DNA of 64,000 nucleotides from NCBI GenBank assembly GCA_034432935.1, contig DAOUBD010000048.1, positions 1-64,000 of the forward strand, read 5' to 3'. The first letter of the stretch is position 1. Each line of letters begins with the position of its first letter. The translations under genes and the position numbers were made by a program. Positions 25,905 through 34,163 of this stretch are shown here, piece after piece. The stretch is from DAOUAG01 sp034432935 (GTDB lineage: Bacteria; Chloroflexota; Dehalococcoidia; SM23-28-2; RBG-16-64-32). A model generated the notes under the pieces. The model was not told the origin of the DNA. It saw only the letters and a list, made by a program, of their open reading frames with translations, and ran no database searches.

Positions 25905-25939
25905 CCCCTGGCCTCCCCGCCAGCCGGGGAGGCCAGGGG
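25905..25939 (+). terminator. Strong hairpin between nosZ and the next nos gene
   Basis: Perfect 15 bp inverted repeat (arms 25905-25919 and 25925-25939; CCCCTGGCCTCCCCG and its complement) with a 5 nt loop, 14 bp after the nosZ stop. No T-run follows, so it may be an mRNA-stabilising or partial terminator element that lowers expression of the downstream assembly genes relative to nosZ. Confidence 0.7.
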
Positions 25940-26013
25940 TAACGGGAAACGAAGGGAGTTCTCGGGGAGTCTTAGGTCTTGGAGAGACTGGGACGGGACA
26001 GCGAAGGTGTGAA

Positions 26014-26688
26014 ATGCTTAAGCGACTAGTGGGAAAGCCCGATGGGGCATGGCTCGCCGCGGGCGTTGTTGCAGCAGCGCTCTTGGCGGGGGCCTTGTTC
26101 GTGCCCCTCTGGAGCATGGAGATGATCGCGCCTCAGTACCCCACCGGGCTGCGGATGTACGCCTACGGCAGCCACTTCGCGGACGATCCAGACACCTACT
26201 ATGAGGACATCCGCGAGATAAACGGGCTGAACCACTACATCGGCATGAAGCCCATCAAAGAGGTCACAGAGATGGACCTCTTCACGCCTGGCGTCCTGGC
26301 AACTATCCTCGGCCTGCTCCTCGTTCCCTTCATCCGCTGGAGGCGCAGGTTATTCCGCGCTGTGCTGGTGGCGGGCGTCTGGTTCCTGCCTCTGTTCTTT
26401 GTGGCCGACCTCCAGTACTGGCTGTACAACTACGGCCATACCATGAATCCGGAGGCGCCCCTCAACACGGGGTCTTTCACCCCGAAAGTTTTTGGCGAGA
26501 CCAAGGTCTGGAACTTCCACGCCAACACCGGGTTCGAGGCGGGGTTCTATCTGATGGCCGGCGCTGCGGCGGTCATCACCTTCCTGCCCCCGGCCGTCAA
26601 CTGGCTCCGGCACCGCCGGGCCCGGACGCTGGCTGTGCGCCGGGCCAGCTGTCAGGTCCGTGAAGTGGAGGGGAGCGTTGCCCGTTGA
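26014..26688 (+). CDS. Nos-cluster membrane protein (NosB-like)
   Basis: 224 residues with about four hydrophobic segments and a soluble loop between the first and second (containing MYAYGSHFADDP). Small membrane proteins of this kind lie between nosZ and nosD in clade II nos clusters, where they are called NosB; their role is unclear but they are thought to support electron transfer to NosZ. The ATG at 26014 has GAAGGTG upstream, and the stop overlaps the nosD start. The assignment rests mainly on position and topology. Confidence 0.7.
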   Translation: MLKRLVGKPDGAWLAAGVVAAALLAGALFVPLWSMEMIAPQYPTGLRMYAYGSHFADDPDTYYEDIREINGLNHYIGMKPIKEVTEMDLFTPGVLATILGLLLVPFIRWRRRLFRAVLVAGVWFLPLFFVADLQYWLYNYGHTMNPEAPLNTGSFTPKVFGETKVWNFHANTGFEAGFYLMAGAAAVITFLPPAVNWLRHRRARTLAVRRASCQVREVEGSVAR

Positions 26689-28166
26689 CCCGCCTCCTCC
26701 TCTCGGGTCTCCTCCTAGGGCTCGCGGCTCTGCCCGCTACCTGGTCGCGGGCCCAGGAGGTTGACCGCCCCTCACTCCAGTCGCTCATCGATGCCGCCCC
26801 GGCGGGCGCCGATCTGTATGTGGACGGCGGCGTCTTTCGCGAGAACGTACGCATCAGCAAACCCCTCACCCTTATAGGCTCCGGCTGGCCGGTCATCGAC
26901 GGTGGAGGGGAAGGGGACCCGCTCGCTATCGCCGCGGACGGCGTCTCCGTCTCCGGCTTCGTCATCCGTAACAGCAGCCGCACCATCTCCCAGGAGCCAG
27001 CGGCGGTCAAGGCGGACGGGGTGGACCGCATCAAGCTTCGGGGCAACCGCATCGAGGACTCTCTTTACGGGATCCACATCACGGGCAGTACCGGGAGCGT
27101 CATCGAGAACAACGTGATCGACCTGGGCCGGGACGTGCCCATCGAGCGGCGTGGCCACGCCATCTACCTCTGGCAGGTGAGGGATTCCGTGGTGCACGGC
27201 AACACCATCCGCAACGCGGCGGACGCCATCCATATGGAGTTCTCCCAGGGGAACGGCATCGGCGAGAACACGGCCACCCACAGCCGCTACGCCCTGCACT
27301 TCATGTATTCGGACGGGAACACCATCTTGGGCAACCGCTTTCGGGACAACCTAGCCGGGGCGGTGCTGATGTACTCCAAGGAGCTGGTGATCAAGGACAA
27401 TGACCTGTCGGAGAACAGGCGCGGCGCCACCGGCACCGGCATCCTCTTCAAGGACTGCAGCAACGTCTTCGTCGAGGGCAACCGCATACTCCGCAACAGG
27501 TACGGCATAACCGTGGACGGCACCCCTCAGGCGAGAGACGCCTCGGCCGTCTTCATGCGCAACCTCTTCGCCCTGAACGACACAGGGGTCGGCGCCATGT
27601 CCAACTCGGCCATCACCTTCGTAGAGAACGCCATGGTGGACAACACGGTGCAGGTGAAACCTCTTGGCGGCGATCTCGCATCCCAGATCCACGGCGGCGC
27701 CCACGCTGGGGGCGCGCAGCCGGAGACCGCCCCCGCGGCGCCCGAGGCCGCCGTGTGGACGGTGAATGGGCGGGGAAACTACTGGAGCGACTATAATGGC
27801 TACGACGCCAACGGTGACGGCGTAGGCGACCGGCCCTACGAGCCCCGGCCGCCGATGGCGGGAGCCTTGGGCAGCGATGAGACGCTGCGGCTTTTCAACT
27901 ACACGCTGGCGCAGCAGGCCATCGATGTGGCGGCCAAGATGTTCCCGGTCTACCGCTACAAGCCGGTGATCGTGGACTCCGGCCCCCTAATGTCGCCACC
28001 GGGGCCGGCGCTTCCCAAGGGTCAAGGGATCAACACCGGCCTGCTGGCGGTGAGCGCTCTCCTCACGTTGCTGGCGGTGGCGGTGCTCCAAGCGGCCGCG
28101 GACGTTGACCTGGCCGGCGTGCTGCGGCGCATCGCCCCGGCTCCGCCCCGGCGGGCAGGAGGCTGA
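26685..28166 (+). CDS. nosD: Nitrous oxide reductase maturation protein NosD
   Basis: 493 residues. An N-terminal signal peptide ends near WSRAQ. Right-handed parallel beta-helix repeats (periplasmic copper-binding/CASH type) fill residues ~40-330, with typical GNRIEDSLYGIHI-like turns. The GRGNYWSDYNGYDANGDGVGD motif is characteristic of NosD, and a C-terminal hydrophobic segment anchors it. NosD works with NosF and NosY to assemble the CuZ sulfur site. The TTG start at 26685 overlaps the stop of the preceding gene by 4 bp. Confidence 0.93.
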   Translation: MTRLLLSGLLLGLAALPATWSRAQEVDRPSLQSLIDAAPAGADLYVDGGVFRENVRISKPLTLIGSGWPVIDGGGEGDPLAIAADGVSVSGFVIRNSSRTISQEPAAVKADGVDRIKLRGNRIEDSLYGIHITGSTGSVIENNVIDLGRDVPIERRGHAIYLWQVRDSVVHGNTIRNAADAIHMEFSQGNGIGENTATHSRYALHFMYSDGNTILGNRFRDNLAGAVLMYSKELVIKDNDLSENRRGATGTGILFKDCSNVFVEGNRILRNRYGITVDGTPQARDASAVFMRNLFALNDTGVGAMSNSAITFVENAMVDNTVQVKPLGGDLASQIHGGAHAGGAQPETAPAAPEAAVWTVNGRGNYWSDYNGYDANGDGVGDRPYEPRPPMAGALGSDETLRLFNYTLAQQAIDVAAKMFPVYRYKPVIVDSGPLMSPPGPALPKGQGINTGLLAVSALLTLLAVAVLQAAADVDLAGVLRRIAPAPPRRAGG

Positions 28167-28207
28167 GGGCAGAAGCGGGAAAAGAATCCCCTAGATAGGG
28201 ACGGCGG

Positions 28208-29050
28208 ATGACGGACTACAGCGGGCCAGTCCTCAAGATACGGGGCCTCACCAAGGACTATGAAAGCACGCGGGCCCTGGACGGCCTCGATTTGGAGCTG
28301 GAGGCGGGGTCCATAGTCGCTCTCCTGGGCGCCAACGGCGCGGGGAAGACGACGACCTTCAAGTGCGTGCTGGGGGTGACCAGCTTTCAGGGCACCGTGG
28401 AGGTGGAGGGCATATCCGTCCTACGGCACGGGCGCGAGGCGCGGCGCCGCATCGGCTACCTCCCGCAGGCGCCCATCTTCGCTGAAGGCGATACCTGCGC
28501 CGGGATCTTGGAGTTCTTGGCCGACCTCAAGGGCGCCGGCCGCGGCCGCATCGAGCCCCTGCTCGAGCGGGTCGACCTCTGGGATCAGCGTCGCCAGAAG
28601 GTCAGCCACCTCTCCGGGGGCATGCGGCAACGACTGGCCCTGGCCGCGGCGTTGCTGGCGGATCCGCCCCTTTTGCTCCTGGACGAGCCGACAGCCAATT
28701 TGGATGCCGAGAGCCGGGAGCGATTCCGCGAGTTGGCGCTGGACCTGCGCCGAGAAGGAAAGGCCGTGGTGATCTCCACGCACTTCGTCGACGGCCTTGT
28801 GGAGGCCGCTGACCGCATTGTGCTGCTTCAGAAGGGACGTCTGGTGTTGGACGTTCCGGCGGCCCAGGTCTCTGGGCGGAAACGCCGCTACGTGGTGGAC
28901 CTTAACGGCACCGCCGAGCCCGCCTTCCTGGAGGCGCTAGCGGGCATCGGCATCGGTCCCGAACGTGTGACCCCGGCCTCCAGTCGCTGGGAAGAGATAA
29001 TGGCGGCCGTTGGCGAGCTGGCGTCGAGTGAAGGGGAGGGCGAGGCGTGA
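28208..29050 (+). CDS. nosF: ABC transporter ATP-binding protein NosF
   Basis: 280 residues with a complete ABC ATPase set: Walker A GANGAGKT, signature LSGGMRQR, Walker B LLLLDEP and the switch His in STHF. It forms the ABC module with NosY that supplies sulfur to NosD for CuZ assembly. The stop overlaps the start of nosY (ATGA-like junction at 29047-29050). Position and motifs make NosF very likely, though the fold alone is generic. Confidence 0.92.
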   Translation: MTDYSGPVLKIRGLTKDYESTRALDGLDLELEAGSIVALLGANGAGKTTTFKCVLGVTSFQGTVEVEGISVLRHGREARRRIGYLPQAPIFAEGDTCAGILEFLADLKGAGRGRIEPLLERVDLWDQRRQKVSHLSGGMRQRLALAAALLADPPLLLLDEPTANLDAESRERFRELALDLRREGKAVVISTHFVDGLVEAADRIVLLQKGRLVLDVPAAQVSGRKRRYVVDLNGTAEPAFLEALAGIGIGPERVTPASSRWEEIMAAVGELASSEGEGEA

Positions 29051-29871
29051 GGGCCGCTGGGGTGATCATGCGCCGGGAGGTGCGGGAGGCCCTCAGGAGC
29101 CGTTGGCTTTTCGTCTATGCCGGCCTTTTCACCCTCATGGCTTTGGGCTTGTCCTACGTGGGCCAGCGCAATCTAGGCGACCTGGGCTTCCAGAGCTTCA
29201 GCCGTACCAGCGCAAGCCTCTTGAACCTGTGCCTGCTGCTGGCCCCCCTCATCGCCCTCTCCCTGGGCGCCGGGGCCATAGCTGGGGAGCGCGACCGCGG
29301 CACATTGACCTACCTGCTGGCCCAGCCGCTAGAGCGCTGGGAGCTGCTACTGGGGAAGTTCGTTGGGCTCTTCATCTCCATCGCTGCCGCAACGGTAGCC
29401 GGCTTCGGGCTGGCCGGCATGGTCATCGCCTTCTACGCGTCTGCGATGGACCCCAGCACGTACCTGCTACTCCTCTTGCTGGTGGTGGCGCTCATCGCCA
29501 GCATGACGGGCCTCGGCTTGCTGGCCTCGGTAGTCTCCCAGACGCGGGTGCAGGCGCTGGGCCTAGCGCTGGCAGTGTGGTTCGTGGCGGTCCTGTTTTT
29601 CGATCTGGTGCTGATAGGCGTCGTCTCGGGCAGCTCCTTCGGTGGCGGCGGCCTCCTGGTGGCGCTCTTGGCCAATCCTGTGGAAGTAGTTCGGGTGCTG
29701 GCCATAATCCACCTGGAGCCGGACCTAGAGGTGCTAGGGCCCTTCGGCACCTTCGTGCTGGAGCGCCTCGGGCAGTGGGGCGCCACGGCGCTATTGGCGT
29801 CCGCCCTCGCCGCCTGGGTCGCCGGACCGCTGGCCGCTGCCGTTTGGGCCTTCAGGGGCAGCGAAGACTGA
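29047..29871 (+). CDS. nosY: ABC-2 type permease NosY
   Basis: 274 residues with six predicted membrane segments and the AGERDRGTLTYLLAQPLERWELLLGK-type loop of ABC-2 permeases. It is the membrane partner of NosF. The GTG start overlaps nosF. Last gene of the nos cluster, followed by 190 bp of leader for the alpha 3 gene. Confidence 0.9.
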   Translation: MRAAGVIMRREVREALRSRWLFVYAGLFTLMALGLSYVGQRNLGDLGFQSFSRTSASLLNLCLLLAPLIALSLGAGAIAGERDRGTLTYLLAQPLERWELLLGKFVGLFISIAAATVAGFGLAGMVIAFYASAMDPSTYLLLLLLVVALIASMTGLGLLASVVSQTRVQALGLALAVWFVAVLFFDLVLIGVVSGSSFGGGGLLVALLANPVEVVRVLAIIHLEPDLEVLGPFGTFVLERLGQWGATALLASALAAWVAGPLAAAVWAFRGSED

Positions 29872-29914
29872 GGGACGACTGGCCAGTGCAGCCGAATACC
29901 TAGCGGCTGCTAGG

Positions 29915-29961
29915 GTAAGGCAAAGCCCCACAGCAAAAATATTGGGCTGCCCGACAGACGG
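29915..29961 (+). promoter_or_regulatory. Composite promoter element, copy 6 (upstream of alpha 3)
   Basis: GTAAGGCAAAGCCCCAC, then AGCAAAAATATT, then GCTGCCCGACAGACGG. Together with the mobB copy this is the best match to the consensus. Confidence 0.65.
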
Positions 29962-30022
29962 CCGCAAGGGTCCCCAGCATACTCTAAGGCCAGAGCACTC
30001 AGCGGCGGTTCCCTTGCGGCCG
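29959..30022 (+). other. Leader hairpin of the alpha 3 mRNA
   Basis: Perfect 12 bp inverted repeat (CGGCCGCAAGGG at 29959-29970 and its complement at 30011-30022) with a 40 nt loop. It begins inside the last bases of the composite element and ends 39 bp before the start codon. It could be a 5' UTR stability or regulatory structure. Confidence 0.55.
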
Positions 30023-30061
30023 CCCCCAGCAGAGTTTGCGAAACCGAGCCTGGAGGTTCAC

Positions 30062-32845
30062 ATGACGACGAAAGCGGAAGCCGCTTCTTGGGCTGACCAT
30101 TACCGGAACATGTGGAAGTGGGACAAGGTGGTCTGGGGGAGCCACTCCGTGGACTGCTACCCAGGGGGCTGCCCCTTCCGCGTCTTCGTCCGCGACGGCC
30201 GTATCGTGCGCGAGGAGCAGTCAGGGACGTTCACCACCATACAGAAGGGCGTCCCGGACATGAACCCCATGGGTTGCCAAAAGGGCGCCTGCTGGTCCTA
30301 TATCCACTACGCCCCGGAACGCGTGACCCAGCCGCTGAAGCGCGTCGGAGAGCGGGGCGAGGGCAAGTTCAAGCCCGTCACCTGGGACGAGGCCCTCACC
30401 GACATCGCGGATGCCATGCTCGATGCCATCAAGGAGCAGGGCCCGGAGTCCATCATCACCCTCATGACCCCCGAGGTCGGCGCCGTCCCCGCCCGCTCCT
30501 TCATCGGCGCCATCGGCTCGCCCCTTACCGATGGCAACGCCGAGTTCCAGGACTGGAGCCCCGGCTACTACATCACCTGGGGCAAGTTCAACCCAGTATC
30601 CTCCATGGATGACTGGTTCTTGGCGGAGCTGACCCTCATCTGGCACTGCAACCCGGTCTACACCAACATCCACTGGTTCCACTACACCACGGAGTCCCGC
30701 TACAACGGCGGCGAGGTGGTCACCATCGCCCCGGACTACAGCCCCTCCAGCATCCACTCGGACTACTACCTGCCAGCGCGGATCGGTACCGATGCGGCCT
30801 TGGCCTTGGGCATGTGCAAGGTGATCATCGATGAGGGGCTGCACCTTCGGCACAAGCGTTTCATCCAGGAGCAGACAGACTTGCCGCTCCTGGTTCGCAA
30901 GGACACCGGGAAGTTCCTGCGCGGCAACGAGGTGAATCCCGGCGACCGGGAGGACCAGTTCTTCTGGTACGACGCCAAGTCCCACCAGGTGGTGCCCGCC
31001 CCTCGCGGCACCCTCGCCCTGGGCGATACGGATCCCGCCCTGGAAGGCACCTACAAGGCCCGGCTCGTCGATGGCTCGGAGGTGGAGGTGGAGCCGGTCT
31101 TCCAACGGCTCGTGGATCACCTGAAGGGCTACGACCTGGAGACTGTCAGCAAGATCACCACCGTCCACCCGGACCTGATCCGCATGGTGGCCCGCAAGGC
31201 CGCCGTCAAGAAGACCAAGATCTTCAGCGGCTGGAACTCCGGCAAGTACTACCACGGCGACCTGATGGAGAGGGCCATGGCGCTGCTCCTGGCCCTGACC
31301 GGCAACTGGGGCAAGCAGGGCACCGGCACCCGCTCCTGGTCCGTGTCCGGCTATGACGGGCAGTCCCTGATCAACGTCAAGGGGCGCCCGGGCCAGGACG
31401 CCGCCCGCGAGATCTACCGCCAGCTCCTGGGGATGCGCCGAATCCTCGGCGCCGACGACCCCACCATGACCCTGGAGATGATCCTCAACCGCGCCCAGGA
31501 GATGGGCGCCGGACGGATGGCCGGCCAGGGGGCGATGATCCCGCCGGCCTTCCTCTGGTACCACCAGTACGGCTACAAGGAGCGCTGGAACAAGAAGGAG
31601 TGGGCAGACCCCAGCATGAAGCGCTCCTTCGACGAGTACTACCAGGAGGCCATGGACAAGGGCTGGTGGGACAACCACCTGGCCAAGGTGTGGAAGGACG
31701 TGGAGCCCCGGGTCCTCTTCGAGTCGGGCGGCAACGTCCTGCGGCGCCACCGCGGCGGCCAGAAGATGCTCTTGGAGCACCTCTGGCCCAAGCTCAAGAT
31801 GATCGTCTCGGTGGACTGGCGCATCAACACCACCGGCCTCTACGCCGACTACATCCTGCCCGCCGCCCAGCACTACGAGAAGCTGGGCAACTCCATGCCC
31901 TCGGTCCACCACCTCAACTTCGTCCTCATCGATAAGGCCGTGGACCCGCCTGGCGAGGCCAAGTCCGACCGCCAGATCGGCCTCATGATCGTCAAGAAGC
32001 TGGAAGAGCGTGCCAGGGAGCGGGGCATGCTCACCTTCACCAACCGTATGGGCCAGACCATCAACCTGGAGGGCGCCTACGACCGCATGACCCTCAATGG
32101 CCAGATGGAGGATGACGAGGCGGAGATGGACGAGGCCATTCGCGATAACACCGTCTATGGTATCCTCCCGGAGGGCACCACCCTTCAGACCCTGCGCGAG
32201 AAGGGGCATGTCCGGTGGACAGGCTGGGGCATCATCGGCATGGGCTACGCCCAGGCCTCCACCATCGAGCCCGACAAGACCCACAACCCCTTCCGCTGGC
32301 ACGTGGAGGACAAGGTCCCCTACCCCACACTGACGCGCCGGGCCCAGTTTTACATCGACCACGACTGGTTCCTGGAAGCGGGGGAGGCGCTGCCTACCCA
32401 CAAGGAGAACCCCAACCACGGCGGCGACCGCTACTTCCGCCTCACCAGCGGCCACCCGCGGTGGTCCATCCACTCCATGAACATGACCAACAACATCATC
32501 TTGAACACCCACCGCGGCGAGCCCTTCATCTTCATCAACCCTCAGGACGCCAAGGCGCGGGGCATCGAGAACGGCGATATGGTCCGCGTCTACAACGACG
32601 CGGCGTCGATGAAGATCCAGGCCAAGATCTCCCCTGCCTGCCGGCCTGGCCAGATCATTCTCTACAACGGGTTCGAGCCCTACCAGCACCCCGAGTGGTA
32701 CGCGCAGGGCGATATTGAACCAGGCATGGTGAAGTGGCTGCACATGGCCGGGGGCTACGGTCACCTGAAGTACCGTCCCTGGCACTGGCAACCGGTGCCC
32801 GTTGACCGCGGCATCGGCGTCGACGTCGAGAAGCTCACGGCCTGA
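30062..32845 (+). CDS. Type II DMSO-reductase-family molybdopterin alpha subunit 3
   Basis: 927 residues. FS0 ligands are His28, Cys32, Cys37 and Cys72; the putative molybdenum ligand is Asp164 in QDWSPG. The N-terminus MTTKAEAASWADHYR shows no Tat signal. The ATG at 30062 has GGAGG five bases upstream; the open frame back to 29942 lacks family similarity. It is followed 35 bp later by its own beta gene, but no gamma or chaperone gene, so it may share those with the operon at 14-19 kb. Probably an alkyl hydroxylase/dehydrogenase of the ethylbenzene dehydrogenase/steroid C25 dehydrogenase type; substrate unknown. Confidence 0.88.
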   Translation: MTTKAEAASWADHYRNMWKWDKVVWGSHSVDCYPGGCPFRVFVRDGRIVREEQSGTFTTIQKGVPDMNPMGCQKGACWSYIHYAPERVTQPLKRVGERGEGKFKPVTWDEALTDIADAMLDAIKEQGPESIITLMTPEVGAVPARSFIGAIGSPLTDGNAEFQDWSPGYYITWGKFNPVSSMDDWFLAELTLIWHCNPVYTNIHWFHYTTESRYNGGEVVTIAPDYSPSSIHSDYYLPARIGTDAALALGMCKVIIDEGLHLRHKRFIQEQTDLPLLVRKDTGKFLRGNEVNPGDREDQFFWYDAKSHQVVPAPRGTLALGDTDPALEGTYKARLVDGSEVEVEPVFQRLVDHLKGYDLETVSKITTVHPDLIRMVARKAAVKKTKIFSGWNSGKYYHGDLMERAMALLLALTGNWGKQGTGTRSWSVSGYDGQSLINVKGRPGQDAAREIYRQLLGMRRILGADDPTMTLEMILNRAQEMGAGRMAGQGAMIPPAFLWYHQYGYKERWNKKEWADPSMKRSFDEYYQEAMDKGWWDNHLAKVWKDVEPRVLFESGGNVLRRHRGGQKMLLEHLWPKLKMIVSVDWRINTTGLYADYILPAAQHYEKLGNSMPSVHHLNFVLIDKAVDPPGEAKSDRQIGLMIVKKLEERARERGMLTFTNRMGQTINLEGAYDRMTLNGQMEDDEAEMDEAIRDNTVYGILPEGTTLQTLREKGHVRWTGWGIIGMGYAQASTIEPDKTHNPFRWHVEDKVPYPTLTRRAQFYIDHDWFLEAGEALPTHKENPNHGGDRYFRLTSGHPRWSIHSMNMTNNIILNTHRGEPFIFINPQDAKARGIENGDMVRVYNDAASMKIQAKISPACRPGQIILYNGFEPYQHPEWYAQGDIEPGMVKWLHMAGGYGHLKYRPWHWQPVPVDRGIGVDVEKLTA

Positions 32846-32880
32846 GGCGCCGGCAGGAGATAACGAAGGAGAGGTATCCT

Positions 32881-33918
32881 ATGGCAAGCAACGGCAAGAC
32901 CGCACACCAAATAGCCTGGGTCTTCGACCTCAACAAGTGCATCGGCTGCCAGACATGCTCCGTCGCCTGTAAGGTGCTCTGGCCCGAGAACGATGAAGGC
33001 ACCGCCCATATGTGGTGGATGACGGTGAACACCCAGCCGGGCCGCGGCACCCCCAGGGACTGGGAGAAGATGGGCGGAGGCCGCGACGCCAACGGCAAGG
33101 TGATCCTCGGCAAGGTGCCCACCGAGGAGGAGTTCGGCAGCGGATGGGACTTCAATTACGATGAGGTGCTCAGGAGCGGCAAGGGCCGCAGCGTCCACCT
33201 CACCCGCGTTGCCGGCTCCAAGAGCTGGGGGTTCAACTGGGACGAGGACGAAGGCGGCGGCGAATGGCCCAACGCCTACTTCTTCTACCTGCCCCGCCTC
33301 TGCAACCACTGCACCGATGCCCCTTGCGTGGAGGCCTGCCCCACCGGCGCCATGTTCAAGCGGGAGGAGGACGGCCTGGTTCTGCGCAACGAGGACATCT
33401 GCCGGGGTAGCCAGCAGTGCGCCGCCGCCTGCCCCTACAAGAAGATCTACTTCAACAAGGTCAGGAACGTGAGCCAGCACTGCATCGGCTGCTTCCCCCG
33501 GCTGGAACAGAACGTGGCCCCAGCCTGCGTGCGCCAGTGCCCCGGGCGGGCGGTGCTCATCGGCTTCTTGGATGATCCCAAGAGCCCCGTCGCCCGCCTC
33601 GTCAATGAGTGGAAGGTGGCGGTGCCCCTGCATCCCGAGTGGAACACCAAGCCCAACGTCTACTACGTTCCACCCCTGGCGCCCGCGCCCCTAAACACCG
33701 ATGGCAGTGTGAACGAAAACCAGGACCGCATCCCACCCGAGTATCTGGAGTCTCTCTTCGGCAAGGAGGTGCACCAGGCCCTGGCCACCCTCAAGGCGGA
33801 GCTGGCCAAGAAGCGCGCCGGGCAGGGGTCTGAGATCCTGGACACGCTCATCATCTACGAATGGAAGGACGCCCTGGGGCCCTTCACCAGAGACCCTGCG
33901 GAGATCGTCTGGAAGTAG
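32881..33918 (+). CDS. Type II DMSO-reductase-family Fe-S beta subunit (partner of alpha 3)
   Basis: 345 residues with four ferredoxin-type cysteine groups (CIGCQTCSVAC, CNHCTDAPCVEACP, CRGSQQCAAACP, CIGCFP/CVRQCPG). Close paralogue of the two beta proteins at 15031 and 17554. A GAAGGAGAGG ribosome site precedes the ATG. It directly follows alpha 3 and should transfer its electrons. The only other beta genes in the window are in the big operon, so alphas 4, 5 and 6 must borrow a beta or use one encoded elsewhere. Confidence 0.92.
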   Translation: MASNGKTAHQIAWVFDLNKCIGCQTCSVACKVLWPENDEGTAHMWWMTVNTQPGRGTPRDWEKMGGGRDANGKVILGKVPTEEEFGSGWDFNYDEVLRSGKGRSVHLTRVAGSKSWGFNWDEDEGGGEWPNAYFFYLPRLCNHCTDAPCVEACPTGAMFKREEDGLVLRNEDICRGSQQCAAACPYKKIYFNKVRNVSQHCIGCFPRLEQNVAPACVRQCPGRAVLIGFLDDPKSPVARLVNEWKVAVPLHPEWNTKPNVYYVPPLAPAPLNTDGSVNENQDRIPPEYLESLFGKEVHQALATLKAELAKKRAGQGSEILDTLIIYEWKDALGPFTRDPAEIVWK

Positions 33919-33948
33919 GCCAGGCCCACCCACCGAGCCATCCACCAA

Positions 33949-34012
33949 CCCGGCGCCCGAGGCAACCCTCTCGAGAGCCAGAGGAGCGCGGCACCCACCC
34001 TCGGGCGCCGGG
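33949..34012 (+). terminator. Probable terminator after the alpha 3-beta pair
   Basis: Perfect 14 bp inverted repeat (33949-33962 and 33999-34012, CCCGGCGCCCGAGG and its complement), followed by ACCCTTCTC. The loop is long (36 nt), so termination strength is uncertain. Confidence 0.5.
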
Positions 34013-34057
34013 ACCCTTCTCACCCAGCGGCCGCCATCGTGCCTCGCGGCCGGCCAG

Positions 34058-34063
34058 TATAAT
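34058..34063 (+). promoter_or_regulatory. -10 box upstream of the PLP-enzyme gene
   Basis: A consensus TATAAT lies about 97 bp before the GTG start of the next gene. The region around -35 has no clear TTGACA. Confidence 0.4.
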
Positions 34064-34073
34064 CTGTGTAGTG

Positions 34074-34163
34074 ATGAGCCCCTTTTCCTTATCTGACGTG
34101 GCGCCGGAGGGCCGAAGCGCTGGCGCTCCGGCCAGCGGCGTTGCAGCTTTGGGCCGCGAGTGA
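34074..34163 (+). CDS. Possible 29-residue leader ORF
   Basis: ATG-initiated ORF ending in TGA at 34161-34163, overlapping the GTG start (34160) of the PLP enzyme. The overlap would allow translational coupling. There is no clear ribosome site and no recognisable protein, so this may be chance. Confidence 0.2.
   Translation: MSPFSLSDVAPEGRSAGAPASGVAALGRE

Noticed and set aside
29915..30061. Molybdenum cofactor riboswitch in the alpha 3 leader
   Set aside because: The leader does not show the Moco riboswitch consensus I know, and the shared block lies at a different distance from each gene start, which fits a DNA promoter element better.
30221..32791. 856-codon open frame on the minus strand over the alpha 3 gene
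   Set aside because: A shadow of codon bias in GC-rich DNA: no start signal, no recognisable protein, and the plus-strand gene has all family motifs.
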